The notes beneath the pieces are model-generated. The model ran no database searches, was not told the DNA's origin, and worked only from the letters and a program-made list of their open reading frames with translations. Both the position numbers and the translations under genes were made by a program. 64,000 nucleotides of DNA from JAMXLG01 sp963818925 (GTDB taxonomy: Bacteria; Vulcanimicrobiota; Vulcanimicrobiia; Vulcanimicrobiales; Vulcanimicrobiaceae). The stretch is taken from the NCBI GenBank assembly GCA_963818925.1, contig CAWFTN010000001.1, positions 496,001 through 560,000 of the forward strand, given 5' to 3'. Positions 8,249 through 16,879 of this stretch are shown in pieces; positions within the stretch are counted from its first letter, which is position 1, and the number at the start of each line of letters is the position of its first letter.

Positions 8249-9624
8249 GTCTGCGTACGCGTCTTGCATGGACGTACGGGATCGCGGTATTCGTTGCCGT
8301 CGGCATTCTGGCGATCGTCTCGCTGACTGCCATCGATCGTTCGTTGCGGAGCTCGCTGGATTCGCGTCTCGACACGTCGGCTGCTGCAGCGACGGCCATC
8401 ACCGACGTACATCACGGTAAGCTGGAGCTCGACGAGGAAGATCGCGGGCAGTTGGTCGATGCAATGGCCGGCGTGATGGAGATCGCCATCTTTACCAATG
8501 ACGGCCGTTTATATATGTCGACGGTGGCGACCGTACCGCCGGCGATCGCGCAACTCGCGACGGCGCAGACGCCAAACGGCAACTATACCGTGCGTTCCGG
8601 CGATACCGACGTCCGTGTTGCGATTTCTGCGATTCAACGTGCGGGAACGACGTACGGAATCGTCGCGGTCTGGGAAGGTAGCGGATTCATCGATGAGTTC
8701 GACCGCTTCGCGATCGTCGCCATGGCGCTTGCGGCACTCGGCGTGGGCGGCGTCGTCGTGATTCTGTCCGCGACGCTCGCGCGCCGCGCGCTCGCACCAC
8801 TCGAGCGATTCACGACGCTCGCCACGGAGATCGAGGCGCACGATCTTTCACGGCGCGTCCGCGCGCAAGGCGCAGATGAATTGGGGCGTCTGGGATCGGC
8901 GTTCGACCGCATGTTGGATCGTCTGGAAGGCGCCTTCGGGCGCCAGCGCCGCTTCACCGCGGATGCATCGCACGAGTTGCGCGCGCCCCTTGCGGTGATT
9001 CGTGCCGAAGCCGACGTCGCGCTTGCGAAAGATCGAACGACGGCAGAGTACCGCGAAGCGTTGAACACCATCGTCTACGAAGTCGATCGAATCGATGCTC
9101 TTGTCGATGCGCTCCTCGTTGCCGCGCGCGCGGATTCCGCGCGCTTGCAGTTCGACGCTGTCGATATCGGTGAAATCGTCGCTTTAACAGTGGAGCGCTT
9201 TCAACCGGCTGCCGCCGCGCGCAACATCACGATCGAGACCAAGGGCGCGCATACGTTCGTCAACGGCGATGCGCAAGCGTTGGAACGTGCGATCTCGGCC
9301 GTTATCCATAATGCAATCGACTTCGCGCAACATCGCGTTACGCTGAACGTCGAGCAAAAAGATGCTGAAGTCGACCTGTGCGTTGAGGACGACGGCCCGG
9401 GCTTTACGGAAGAAGGCTTGACGAGCGCGACCGAGCGGTTCTGGCGAGCTGACCCGGCGCGCCGGCGCGGTGGAACGGGTCTCGGTCTGTCGATTGCCGA
9501 TGCAATCGTCCGCGCGCACGGCGGCAGCATAGCCCTCTCCAACGTCGGCCCGCACGGGGCGCGCGTACTGCTGAAACTGCCGTTCATCGGTGCGTCATCT
9601 GCGCCCAGCACAATGGGAGGGTGA
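8245..9624 (+). CDS. Sensor histidine kinase
   Basis: Membrane-bound partner of the preceding regulator, 459 residues. Order: transmembrane helix at about 10-30, a periplasmic sensor loop (about 31-150), second helix (about 155-178), HAMP linker (about 180-230), HisKA with the phospho-acceptor His243 in ADASHELRAPLAVI, and HATPase_c with the N box (AVIHNAIDFAQ), G1 (VEDDGPGF) and G2 (GGTGLGLSIADAIV) motifs. The overlap with the RND gene (GTGA at 9621-9624) indicates coupled translation. The loop has no recognised ligand domain, so the signal is unknown. Architecture resembles the kinases of heavy-metal and drug-efflux systems (CusS/BaeS-like), which is family similarity rather than proof of the ligand. 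Confidence 0.93.
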   Translation: MSLRTRLAWTYGIAVFVAVGILAIVSLTAIDRSLRSSLDSRLDTSAAAATAITDVHHGKLELDEEDRGQLVDAMAGVMEIAIFTNDGRLYMSTVATVPPAIAQLATAQTPNGNYTVRSGDTDVRVAISAIQRAGTTYGIVAVWEGSGFIDEFDRFAIVAMALAALGVGGVVVILSATLARRALAPLERFTTLATEIEAHDLSRRVRAQGADELGRLGSAFDRMLDRLEGAFGRQRRFTADASHELRAPLAVIRAEADVALAKDRTTAEYREALNTIVYEVDRIDALVDALLVAARADSARLQFDAVDIGEIVALTVERFQPAAAARNITIETKGAHTFVNGDAQALERAISAVIHNAIDFAQHRVTLNVEQKDAEVDLCVEDDGPGFTEEGLTSATERFWRADPARRRGGTGLGLSIADAIVRAHGGSIALSNVGPHGARVLLKLPFIGASSAPSTMGG

Positions 9625-12600
9625 ATTTCGCTGCATTCGGAGCCCGGTACGAGAAGGTCATCGTCTTTGTCGTAGCGGTCCTTACCGTGCTCGGCGTGTA
9701 CGCGTACACGACGATCCCGGCAAGCATTTTTCCGAACATGAGCTTTTCGCGCATCGACGTGGTGGCCGACGTGGGAAACCTGCCGCCGAATCAAGTGCGC
9801 ACCGCAGTGAGCCTGCCGCTCGAAGCGGCCTTCCAAGGCTTGCCGTCAGTCACGCGCGTGCTCACGACGTCGACGCAAGGCAATGCTGAGCTGATCGTCG
9901 AGTTCGATCCGAAGACGAGTGTGCAGGGCGATCTCACCTACGTCGATCAAGCCATCGGCCAGACACATAGCGCATTGCCGCCGAACGTCAACGTGCAGGC
10001 GTCGATCGTCAATCCCAACAGCGAACCGATCGTCTCCTATGCGCTCACGTCGTCGACAATGTCGCAGACGCTGTTGCGCGAACTCGCGCAGCAGTCGATG
10101 ATTCCGCGGTTTTACGGTGCGGCGGGTCTTGCTCGCGCGTCGGTAACCGGCGGTCCGGATCGTGAATTCCACGTGGATTTGAATCCGAGCGCACTCGCGC
10201 AATACGGCCTTACTGCAGACGATGTCGACAATGCGCTGACGCAAGCGACGCAAGTAACGCCGGTCGGATTGCAGATCTCACACTACGTGCGCAACGTCGT
10301 GGTCATCGACGCAAACGTGCGCACCGCGGCAGATCTCGCGCGCATCACGGTGCCGACGAAGAAGAACGGAGCCGTTCCGATCGGTGCGCTCGGTACGGTC
10401 CAGCTTGGCGTCGCGCCGAAGGTCAACGACGTGAGCTTCGATGCGCAGCCGGCCGTTATCTTGAGTTTCTATGCGTTGCCCGGCGCCGATGCAGTAAAGA
10501 TGGCCGACGATGTGGCGCATCGCGCCGGCGCGCTCTCGCGAGCGCTCCCGGCCGGCACGCACCTGACGCGGTTCTGGGACCAGACGGTGCTCGTCAAGGA
10601 ATCGCAGGCGTCGCTGCGCGATGCGATTCTCATCGGTGCGCTGCTCGCAATCTTCGTCATTTTCATCTTTTTGCGCAATCTGCGGATGACACTCGTTGCA
10701 GCGATCGTGATTCCGATCGCGATGTCGATTGCGATCTTCGTCATCGGTGAAACGGGCGAGACGCTGAATCTGATGTCGGTCGGCGGTCTCGCAATTGCCG
10801 TCGGTTTGATCATCGACGATGCAATCGTCGTCATCGAAAACATCGCGCGAAACCATCATGAGCGGCCGAATATGCCCACGCCCGAAGTGGTGCGGTTTGC
10901 GATGGCGCAGATCGGTGGAGCGATGGCGGCATCTACGACAACGACCGTCGTCGTGTTCATACCGCTCGCGCTGCTCTCGGGCGTGAGCGGATTTTTCTTT
11001 CGCGCGCTCGCGTTAACGCTCGCGTCGTCCTTGATCGTCTCGCTTGCGCTCGCGCTCTTTCTCGCACCCGCGCTCGCTAAGTGGCTGATTCGCCCGCAAG
11101 ACCAGGATCACGAAGGCAAAGACGATGTCATCGGCCGCGTCCTCGAGCGCTATGAACCTTTGTTGCGTTGGACGCTCGCACACCGCGCAATCGTTTACGG
11201 TGGATCGGTCGTCGTGCTCGTCGTCACCGTACTGCTGCTCAGCCGTTTGCCGAGCGATTTTCTTCCGAAACTCGATGAAGGTCAGTTCGAAATCGCTTAT
11301 CAACTGCCGGTAGGGACGAGCCTCCAGGCCTCCGGTGCGGCGGCGCAACGGATGGAAGAACTGGTATTGCGCGATCCCGCTGTTCTGTCCGTTGGACGGT
11401 GGACGGGTATCGATACGAACGGCGTCTCGCCCGTGCCGCAGAATCGCGGTATCATTCGCGTACGGCTCAAACCGGCGAATCAGCGTGCGGCGTACGAAGA
11501 CGTCAGCGACCGGCTTCGCGACGTGTTGACGTCTGCGTTTCCCGGGGCACAACTCGACTTTCACCAGATTCTCGAAGACATGATCAACGATGTCAGCGGT
11601 GCGCCGGCGCCGCTCCAGATCGAGTTGCAAGGACCCGATCAGGCGACGCTCGTGAAATACGCGAATATCGTCGCGAAAAACATCGGCAAGGTAAACGGCG
11701 TCACCGACACGTTCTCGGGTGTCGTCTACACCGATCCCACGATTCGTGTTTCTCCCGACCAGCGGCGTCTCGCGCAACTCGGCATCCAATCCTCATCCCT
11801 CGCGAACTCGCTTGCGGCGCAGACGCAAGGAGCGGTGGCAACGACGATTCCTGGTGCGAACATGGTCGTGCCGGTGCGCATCACCGTCGGCCACGCCGGC
11901 GCCGCGTTGAACGAAAACACCGTCAATACCCCGAGCGGGCCGGTCGCGTTGCCGGCGCTGGCGCGCATTGCGCCCGCGCAACTCTCGACGGCGATCTTCG
12001 AAACAAACGGTCAGCGCGAGATGCTGATCACCGCAACGATTTCCGGCGCGAATCTTTCGAGCGTTGTCGGCGGCGTGAAGAACGCGATCGCGAGCGCGCA
12101 ACTTCCGCCGGGGTATCGCGCTACGATCGGCGGCGAGTACGCCGCGCAGCAGAGCTCTTTCCGCGAATTTGCGATCGTCATCGCGATCGCGGTCGCGCTG
12201 GTCTTTGCGGTGATGCTCGCGACGTTCGGTTCATACCGCTTGCCGCTCGTCATCCTGACCGCAGTTCCGCTCGCGCTCATCGGCGTTGCGCTGGGACTTT
12301 TTCTCACGGGTACGCCGTTCAACGTATCTTCGTTCATGGGGTTGCTGCTGCTCGTCGGTATCGTCGTGAAGAACGGGATCCTCTTGATCGACGTTGCGAA
12401 CCAGCGTCGCGTCGCCGGTGATTCCATCGAAGACGCGCTTGTGGTCGCCGGACGCACGCGTCTGCGTCCGATTCTCATGACGACGTTCGCAGCGATCGGC
12501 GGATTGTTACCGCTCGCGCTCGGCATCGGCTCCGGCGCCGCAATGGAAAAACCACTCGCAATCGCGGTGATCGGCGGGTTGTCGACCGCGACGGCGTTCA

Positions 12601-12680
12601 CGCTCGTCCTGATCCCGGTACTGTATGCCGGTTTCTCCGGCAGCGAACGCGTTGCTGCAACGCGGGAGGCCGCGGCATGA
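9621..12680 (+). CDS. RND-family efflux pump, inner-membrane permease
   Basis: 1019-residue proton-driven pump subunit of the AcrB/MexB superfamily. It has the usual first transmembrane helix (VIVFVVAVLTVLGVYAYTTI), large periplasmic loops, and two clusters of helices. The proton-relay pair Asp399-Asp400 lies in GLIIDDAIVVIENIAR; this double Asp is typical of hydrophobe exporters (HAE) rather than of CusA-type metal pumps. The C-terminal helices include GIVVKNGILLIDVANQRR. It is translated from a GTG overlapping the kinase stop and is followed by an outer-membrane channel and an adaptor gene, making a complete tripartite system with its own two-component regulator. Substrates cannot be read from the sequence. 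Confidence 0.93.
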   Translation: MNFAAFGARYEKVIVFVVAVLTVLGVYAYTTIPASIFPNMSFSRIDVVADVGNLPPNQVRTAVSLPLEAAFQGLPSVTRVLTTSTQGNAELIVEFDPKTSVQGDLTYVDQAIGQTHSALPPNVNVQASIVNPNSEPIVSYALTSSTMSQTLLRELAQQSMIPRFYGAAGLARASVTGGPDREFHVDLNPSALAQYGLTADDVDNALTQATQVTPVGLQISHYVRNVVVIDANVRTAADLARITVPTKKNGAVPIGALGTVQLGVAPKVNDVSFDAQPAVILSFYALPGADAVKMADDVAHRAGALSRALPAGTHLTRFWDQTVLVKESQASLRDAILIGALLAIFVIFIFLRNLRMTLVAAIVIPIAMSIAIFVIGETGETLNLMSVGGLAIAVGLIIDDAIVVIENIARNHHERPNMPTPEVVRFAMAQIGGAMAASTTTTVVVFIPLALLSGVSGFFFRALALTLASSLIVSLALALFLAPALAKWLIRPQDQDHEGKDDVIGRVLERYEPLLRWTLAHRAIVYGGSVVVLVVTVLLLSRLPSDFLPKLDEGQFEIAYQLPVGTSLQASGAAAQRMEELVLRDPAVLSVGRWTGIDTNGVSPVPQNRGIIRVRLKPANQRAAYEDVSDRLRDVLTSAFPGAQLDFHQILEDMINDVSGAPAPLQIELQGPDQATLVKYANIVAKNIGKVNGVTDTFSGVVYTDPTIRVSPDQRRLAQLGIQSSSLANSLAAQTQGAVATTIPGANMVVPVRITVGHAGAALNENTVNTPSGPVALPALARIAPAQLSTAIFETNGQREMLITATISGANLSSVVGGVKNAIASAQLPPGYRATIGGEYAAQQSSFREFAIVIAIAVALVFAVMLATFGSYRLPLVILTAVPLALIGVALGLFLTGTPFNVSSFMGLLLLVGIVVKNGILLIDVANQRRVAGDSIEDALVVAGRTRLRPILMTTFAAIGGLLPLALGIGSGAAMEKPLAIAVIGGLSTATAFTLVLIPVLYAGFSGSERVAATREAAA

Positions 12681-13900
12681 GTTGGTTCTTCGCCGCCGTC
12701 GTGCTGCTGCAGTCGTTCGCGGGACTTTCGCTCGATCAAGCGCAGACCGAGGCGTTGGTGCGTTCTCCCGATGTGGCGGTGGCCAGCGGCAAAGTTGACG
12801 AGCAGCAGGCGCTCTTCAACGCGGCGCGTTCCAATTACGGTCCGGCGTTACTCGCAACGTACGCCGAAGGCCCGCAAGGCGGAAACAATGATGAAACCGT
12901 TGCGCAGCGCCTGACGACGCTCGGCGCGCAAGTGACGCTCGGCGATCTGTTGGCCTATTCGCCGCTCATCGCACAGGCGAACGCGTCCTTGCGTTCCGCG
13001 CAATTCGATCTTGCAAGCGCGCAGCGAAGCGAGCGGATCGCGGTGATCGGCTTGTACTACAGCGCGCTTACCGCGCGCGCGACACTTGATGCCCGGCGTG
13101 TCGCGCTCGAGGGCGCGCACGACGATCTGCGAGCGGCGCAGCTTCGATATAAGAACGGCGACGTTCCACGCTTGGACGTCGTGCGCGCGTCCGTCGGAGT
13201 CGCGCAGGCCGAAGCAGATCTAGCGCGCGCACAAGCCGATGCGGAGAACGCCGACGCCGCGCTCGCGACGGAAACCGGCTTGCAAGCGGCATCTTTGCGC
13301 ACCGCTGCGGCGGCGGCTTCAATGCCGGTCCCCGTAACCTTGACGCCGGATGCGGCCGTGCAGGCGGCGCTCGCGAACCGCCCGGAAGTCGCGTCCGCGC
13401 GCGAAAGCGTTGCGGCGGAAAAACATGCCGTTGCCGTTGCGCAGCATGGCGGACTGCCCGTCGTTACGGTCAGCGGCGGATTCACTTCGGGCGTCGATAC
13501 GGGCGTTAACGTGCACGGTCCGAGTATGAACGTGAACGCAACGCTTCCCGTCGGCGGCGCGGCGCACGATCGCGTCGTTGCGGAACAAGCGCGGCTCGCG
13601 CAGGCGCAGGCGCAATTGGAAAAAGCGCAGCGGCAAATCACGACGGAAGTCGGCGCCGCCGTACGTTCGTACCGGGCTCAGACATCCGCCTTAGCTGCGG
13701 CGCAGCGCGCGCTCGATCAAGCCGGAGCCGCGTTCAAAGCGACGCAAGTCGGATATCGCAACGGTGCGAGTTCGAGCTTGGATATCGAAACGGCGCGGAC
13801 GACCTACGTGCAGGCGCTCGTTGGAGAAATCTCCGCGTTGTACGCGCAAGCGCAAGCGGAATCGACATTGCGGCTCTTGATAGGATCGAATCATGCGTAA
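12677..13900 (+). CDS. TolC-family outer-membrane efflux protein
   Basis: 407-residue outer-membrane channel subunit. It has a signal peptide (WFFAAVVLLQSFAG) and two Ala-rich, heptad-like OEP repeats with long coiled-coil helices (for example AQAEADLARAQADAENADAAL and ARLAQAQAQLEKA), the pattern of TolC/OprM tunnels. The ATG overlaps the RND stop (ATGA), and the 3' end overlaps the adaptor gene by eight bases. No lipobox cysteine follows the signal peptide, so it is TolC-like rather than OprM-like in anchoring. Its presence is direct evidence that the cell has an outer membrane. Confidence 0.9.
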   Translation: MSWFFAAVVLLQSFAGLSLDQAQTEALVRSPDVAVASGKVDEQQALFNAARSNYGPALLATYAEGPQGGNNDETVAQRLTTLGAQVTLGDLLAYSPLIAQANASLRSAQFDLASAQRSERIAVIGLYYSALTARATLDARRVALEGAHDDLRAAQLRYKNGDVPRLDVVRASVGVAQAEADLARAQADAENADAALATETGLQAASLRTAAAAASMPVPVTLTPDAAVQAALANRPEVASARESVAAEKHAVAVAQHGGLPVVTVSGGFTSGVDTGVNVHGPSMNVNATLPVGGAAHDRVVAEQARLAQAQAQLEKAQRQITTEVGAAVRSYRAQTSALAAAQRALDQAGAAFKATQVGYRNGASSSLDIETARTTYVQALVGEISALYAQAQAESTLRLLIGSNHA

Positions 13901-15065
13901 TTGGATGTGGGTCGGCGTCGCCATGGTGATCGCCGCGCTCGCCGGCTTTTGGTTCTTGACGCACCGTCCGTCGCAAGCGCCGGCTGATACGTCCGCCGCT
14001 CCCGCCGTGCAAGTTGCAACGGTTCGTTTCGGCGACTACGACGTCGTCCTCAACGAATCCGGATCGATCGGCGCACCGGCCGGTACGACGACGCAACTCT
14101 CGTTCCCGATCGCGGGCACGATCGGCTCTATCGATGTTCGCGTCGGTGAGCACGTAGCCGCGGGACAAACGCTCGCAATGCTCGACACGCGTTCGCTCTC
14201 GCTGACCGCGCAGCAAGCCGCGGCGGACGCGCAAGCGGCGAGCGCGCAAGCGCGCGCGGCAGCCGTCGACCGGTACTCCACGAAGATTGCTGTGGATCGG
14301 TCAGCGGTTACGCGCACGCAGAATCTCTATCGTGCCGGTGTCTCCGCAAAGAAAGACATCGATGACGCGCGCGCACAGCTAGCGGCCGATGAAGCGGACG
14401 CGCGCGCTGCGGGAGCGGGTCGCTCCGCGGCGGTCGCGCAAGCGCAGAGCGCTGCGATGAAAGCAGAACTTGCGAACGCGGATCTTTCGCGCGGCACGCT
14501 GCGTAGCCCGTTTGACGGAGTGATTACTGCAATCTCGCGTCGTACCGGTGAAGCGGTCGATCCGACGGTCGGCGTCATCTCCGTTGGGCCTGCACAACAA
14601 GCGCAAGCTACACTGCAAGTGCCGTCGTCGGATGCAGCGCGCATCGCTATGGACGATCCCGTGGAACTCACCGTCACCGGCACCGCGGAAACGTCTAGCG
14701 GACGCGTGACGGCGGTCGTTCCATCAGTCGATCCATCTACGCAGTCGGCGACTGTCGTCGTGAGCGGTGTGCCGCACGGTGCCATTGCCGGAAACGCGAT
14801 CACGGCGAAAATTACCGTTGCGCACGTCCGAGGGTTGCTCGTACCACAGAGCTCGATCGTTCAAGATCCGCAGAGCGGCGACAACGTCGTCTTCGTCCAA
14901 GCAAAGCAGAAAGACGGCTCGCTGAAGTTCGAGCAGAGAACGGTCGATATCGTGCACGAAGACGGCGCGACGGCGCAAGTCCGCGGCGGCGTACGTCCAG
15001 GAGAACGCGTTGCGTCACAAGGAGCATTTGCACTACTCGCACCGCCCGGCGGCGGTGGAGATTAA
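13893..15065 (+). CDS. RND periplasmic adaptor (HlyD/AcrA-type membrane fusion protein)
   Basis: 390-residue adaptor linking pump and channel. An N-terminal helix (WVGVAMVIAALAGFWFL) anchors it in the inner membrane; no lipobox. The lipoyl-like half motifs flank a long Ala-rich alpha hairpin (about 105-200): SFPIAGTIGSIDVRVGEHVAAGQTLAMLDT before it and GTLRSPFDGVITAI after it, followed by beta-barrel and membrane-proximal domains (VPQSSIVQDPQSGDNVVFV; GVRPGERVASQGAF). It is the last gene of the five-gene regulator-kinase-pump-channel-adaptor operon. The order pump, channel, adaptor differs from the common adaptor-first order. Confidence 0.92.
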   Translation: MRNWMWVGVAMVIAALAGFWFLTHRPSQAPADTSAAPAVQVATVRFGDYDVVLNESGSIGAPAGTTTQLSFPIAGTIGSIDVRVGEHVAAGQTLAMLDTRSLSLTAQQAAADAQAASAQARAAAVDRYSTKIAVDRSAVTRTQNLYRAGVSAKKDIDDARAQLAADEADARAAGAGRSAAVAQAQSAAMKAELANADLSRGTLRSPFDGVITAISRRTGEAVDPTVGVISVGPAQQAQATLQVPSSDAARIAMDDPVELTVTGTAETSSGRVTAVVPSVDPSTQSATVVVSGVPHGAIAGNAITAKITVAHVRGLLVPQSSIVQDPQSGDNVVFVQAKQKDGSLKFEQRTVDIVHEDGATAQVRGGVRPGERVASQGAFALLAPPGGGGD

Positions 15066-15076
15066 GGGGAGATAAC

Positions 15077-15433
15077 GTGATAACGGACGTTGCCTTTATC
15101 GCCTACGCCGTGCGGGACGTGCGGCGAGCGGTTGCGTTTTATCGGGACGTCGTGGGTTTGCCGCTCGGGAAAGCGTTCAACGAGGGATACGTCGAGTTCA
15201 ACGTCGGTTCAACCGCGTTTGCGGTTGACGGTGATCCGCCCGGGTATGAACCGGGAACGTGCTCGGGGATAGCGTTTGAGGTTGACGATATCGAAGCCGA
15301 GCGCGAGCGTTTGTTTCGTCACGGCGTAGAGATCTCGCCCGTGCATGAGTTTCCTCCGTGCTGGCTGTGTATCGCTGAAGATCCCGACGGAAACCGTTTC
15401 GCGCTGCATCAGCGCAAAGTTTCACCTGAATAG
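15077..15433 (+). CDS. VOC (glyoxalase/bleomycin-resistance) superfamily protein
   Basis: Small 118-residue protein made of one vicinal-oxygen-chelate domain: two beta-alpha-beta-beta-beta units starting VAFIAYAVRDVRRAVAFYRD and ending EDPDGNRFALHQ. Such proteins bind metal and act as isomerases, dioxygenases or drug-binding proteins, and the reaction cannot be assigned here. The GTG at 15077 has a good ribosome-binding site (AGGGGAG at about 15065-15071). It lies 11 bases after the efflux operon and could be its last gene, which would be consistent with a resistance or binding role. It ends one base from the convergent ABM-domain gene. Confidence 0.8.
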   Translation: MITDVAFIAYAVRDVRRAVAFYRDVVGLPLGKAFNEGYVEFNVGSTAFAVDGDPPGYEPGTCSGIAFEVDDIEAERERLFRHGVEISPVHEFPPCWLCIAEDPDGNRFALHQRKVSPE

Positions 15434-15434
15434 G

Positions 15435-15755
15435 TTAGGCCGACGTGCCTTTGACCGCGGCGAGTGGATACAAGAACTTCAAATCGTATGAAGCGGTGAC
15501 TTCATAGAGATCCGCGACAGTGCGTTCGATTTCTTGGTCCCACTCCGCCTTTGCCCAACTCTCCCGTGAGGCCCACTCGGTCATCACGACGATGCGAGTA
15601 TTATGTTCGTCCGAAAGCACTTTGCCTTCGATGAAGCCTTTCAAATTCGGAAGCCGGCGTTCGAGCGTCGCAGCGGCGGACGCCGCGACCTTTGCAAAGT
15701 CTGCATCGGTAACGTTGACCGTGACGATCGAAACGATGTGTTTTTCACCTTGCAT
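15435..15755 (-). CDS. Antibiotic-biosynthesis-monooxygenase (ABM) domain protein
   Basis: 106-residue dimeric alpha/beta-barrel type protein. The pattern VSIVTVNVTDADFAKVAASAAATLERR, then GFIEGKVLSD and IVVMTEWASRESWAKAEWD matches the ferredoxin-like ABM fold, used by cofactor-free monooxygenases, heme-degrading enzymes and many proteins of unknown function. No heme-binding or catalytic residue set is diagnostic here. Its start, the ATG at 15755, has a GAGG about 11 bases upstream. It is transcribed away from the cytochrome gene and towards the VOC gene. Confidence 0.72.
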   Translation of the reverse strand: MQGEKHIVSIVTVNVTDADFAKVAASAAATLERRLPNLKGFIEGKVLSDEHNTRIVVMTEWASRESWAKAEWDQEIERTVADLYEVTASYDLKFLYPLAAVKGTSA

Positions 15756-15858
15756 GCGCCGCTAGACCTCACGAGTTTCGCGCGTTGGACAATTAAAGGG
15801 CGATAAGAAAGCGCGCAGCGCACGGCTAACTCTCAAGTTGGATCGTGACACTGTGCGT

Positions 15859-16488
15859 ATGGAGCGCAACCACACGCACACGCTGCGCACGAGAACCGCC
15901 CACTGGATGAACGCTGCCGTCGTCGCGTTTCTGTTGTGGAGCGGCTTCTCCATGTTTTCAGGCGACCGGCACTTTGCTTCGATCGTTCGGTTGCTTCCTG
16001 CGGCCTTTTGGCACGGACTCCACTTTGTGGGAACGAAGCGCGAGCTTTTCGCGTGGCACGTGTATGCCGGCACGTTCTTCGCAGTCAACGGCATTGCGTT
16101 CATCGCGTCGCTGATTGTCACGGGCGGGTGGCGACGGATCGTTCCTATGGGCAAGCAGTGGGTACACGACGCGACGCGGCCGCTCGAGTACAGCATCCCG
16201 CAGCGCCTCGCGTACACGATGGTGCTTGGCGCCGGTGCGCTCATCGTTCTCACCGGACTAGCGCTCTGGTTCAAACGCCAAGTGCCCTGGCTGCTTGCGG
16301 CGCTCGGCGGGGAGCGCCTCTTGCTCCCCGTTCACGTGATGCTCGCGACCGGACTGCTCGCGTTCATCGCCGTCCACCTCGCGCAAGTGCTGCAGGCCGG
16401 CATACCGACAATCCGCTCAATGACCGTTGGGGACCCGGTGTCGAAGCAGTCTGTCCCCGTTCGTCTACCGGTAGAGAGCACACTCTAA
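15859..16488 (+). CDS. Cytochrome b561-like membrane protein (formate dehydrogenase gamma / thiosulfate reductase b type)
   Basis: 209-residue integral membrane protein with four predicted helices (around ALVVAFLLWSG-like segment 20-35, GTFFAVNGIAFIASLIV, YTMVLGAGALIVLTGLALW and VMLATGLLAFIAVHLAQVL). Histidines placed in or next to the helices (His15 in TAHWMN, WHGLHF, AWHVYAG, and LPVHVM with AVHLAQ) are candidates for two b hemes, as in the di-heme cytochrome subunits of membrane oxidoreductases. No catalytic partner subunit is encoded nearby, so its electron donor is unknown. The start is uncertain: ATG 15859 is used here, but TTG 15838 is also in frame and neither has a good ribosome-binding site. 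Confidence 0.75.
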   Translation: MERNHTHTLRTRTAHWMNAAVVAFLLWSGFSMFSGDRHFASIVRLLPAAFWHGLHFVGTKRELFAWHVYAGTFFAVNGIAFIASLIVTGGWRRIVPMGKQWVHDATRPLEYSIPQRLAYTMVLGAGALIVLTGLALWFKRQVPWLLAALGGERLLLPVHVMLATGLLAFIAVHLAQVLQAGIPTIRSMTVGDPVSKQSVPVRLPVESTL

Positions 16489-16501
16489 CAAGGAGAGACG
16501 T

Positions 16502-16879
16502 ATGCAATACATCTGCCTGATCTATCAGCCGGCTGATGCCCCCGAGATGTCACCAGACGAGTACCAGAAGACATTCGAAGAGTACGGCGCGTACACGCAA
16601 GCGGCGCGCGAAAGCGGCAAGCTGGTCGCTGCCGAGCCGCTCCAACCAACGGCGGATGCAACGACGGTTCGCGTACGAAACGGCAAACGCGCCGTGACCG
16701 ATGGACCCTTCGCCGAGACGAAAGAGTGGCTGAGTGGCTTCTATCTCTTCGACTGCGACACGCTCGATGAGGTCCTCGACTGGGCGGCGAAAATCCCCGC
16801 AGCGCGTGATGGAAGCATCGAAGTCCGTCCGATCATGGTCATCCCGGGAATGCGCGACGGCCAACCCGTCGCTCAATGA
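16502..16879 (+). CDS. YCII-related DGPF-domain protein
   Basis: 125-residue cytoplasmic protein with the hallmark DGPF motif (AVTDGPFAETKEWLSGFYLF) after an N-terminal MQYICLIYQP strand. DGPF/YCII proteins have a ferredoxin-like fold and no established reaction. They are conserved neighbours of ECF42-group sigma factors, and the sigma gene here overlaps the 3' end, so the pair is very likely functional. It starts at an ATG with a strong AAGGAGAG site at about 16490-16497. It probably is the regulated target or a partner of the sigma factor. Confidence 0.88.
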   Translation: MQYICLIYQPADAPEMSPDEYQKTFEEYGAYTQAARESGKLVAAEPLQPTADATTVRVRNGKRAVTDGPFAETKEWLSGFYLFDCDTLDEVLDWAAKIPAARDGSIEVRPIMVIPGMRDGQPVAQ

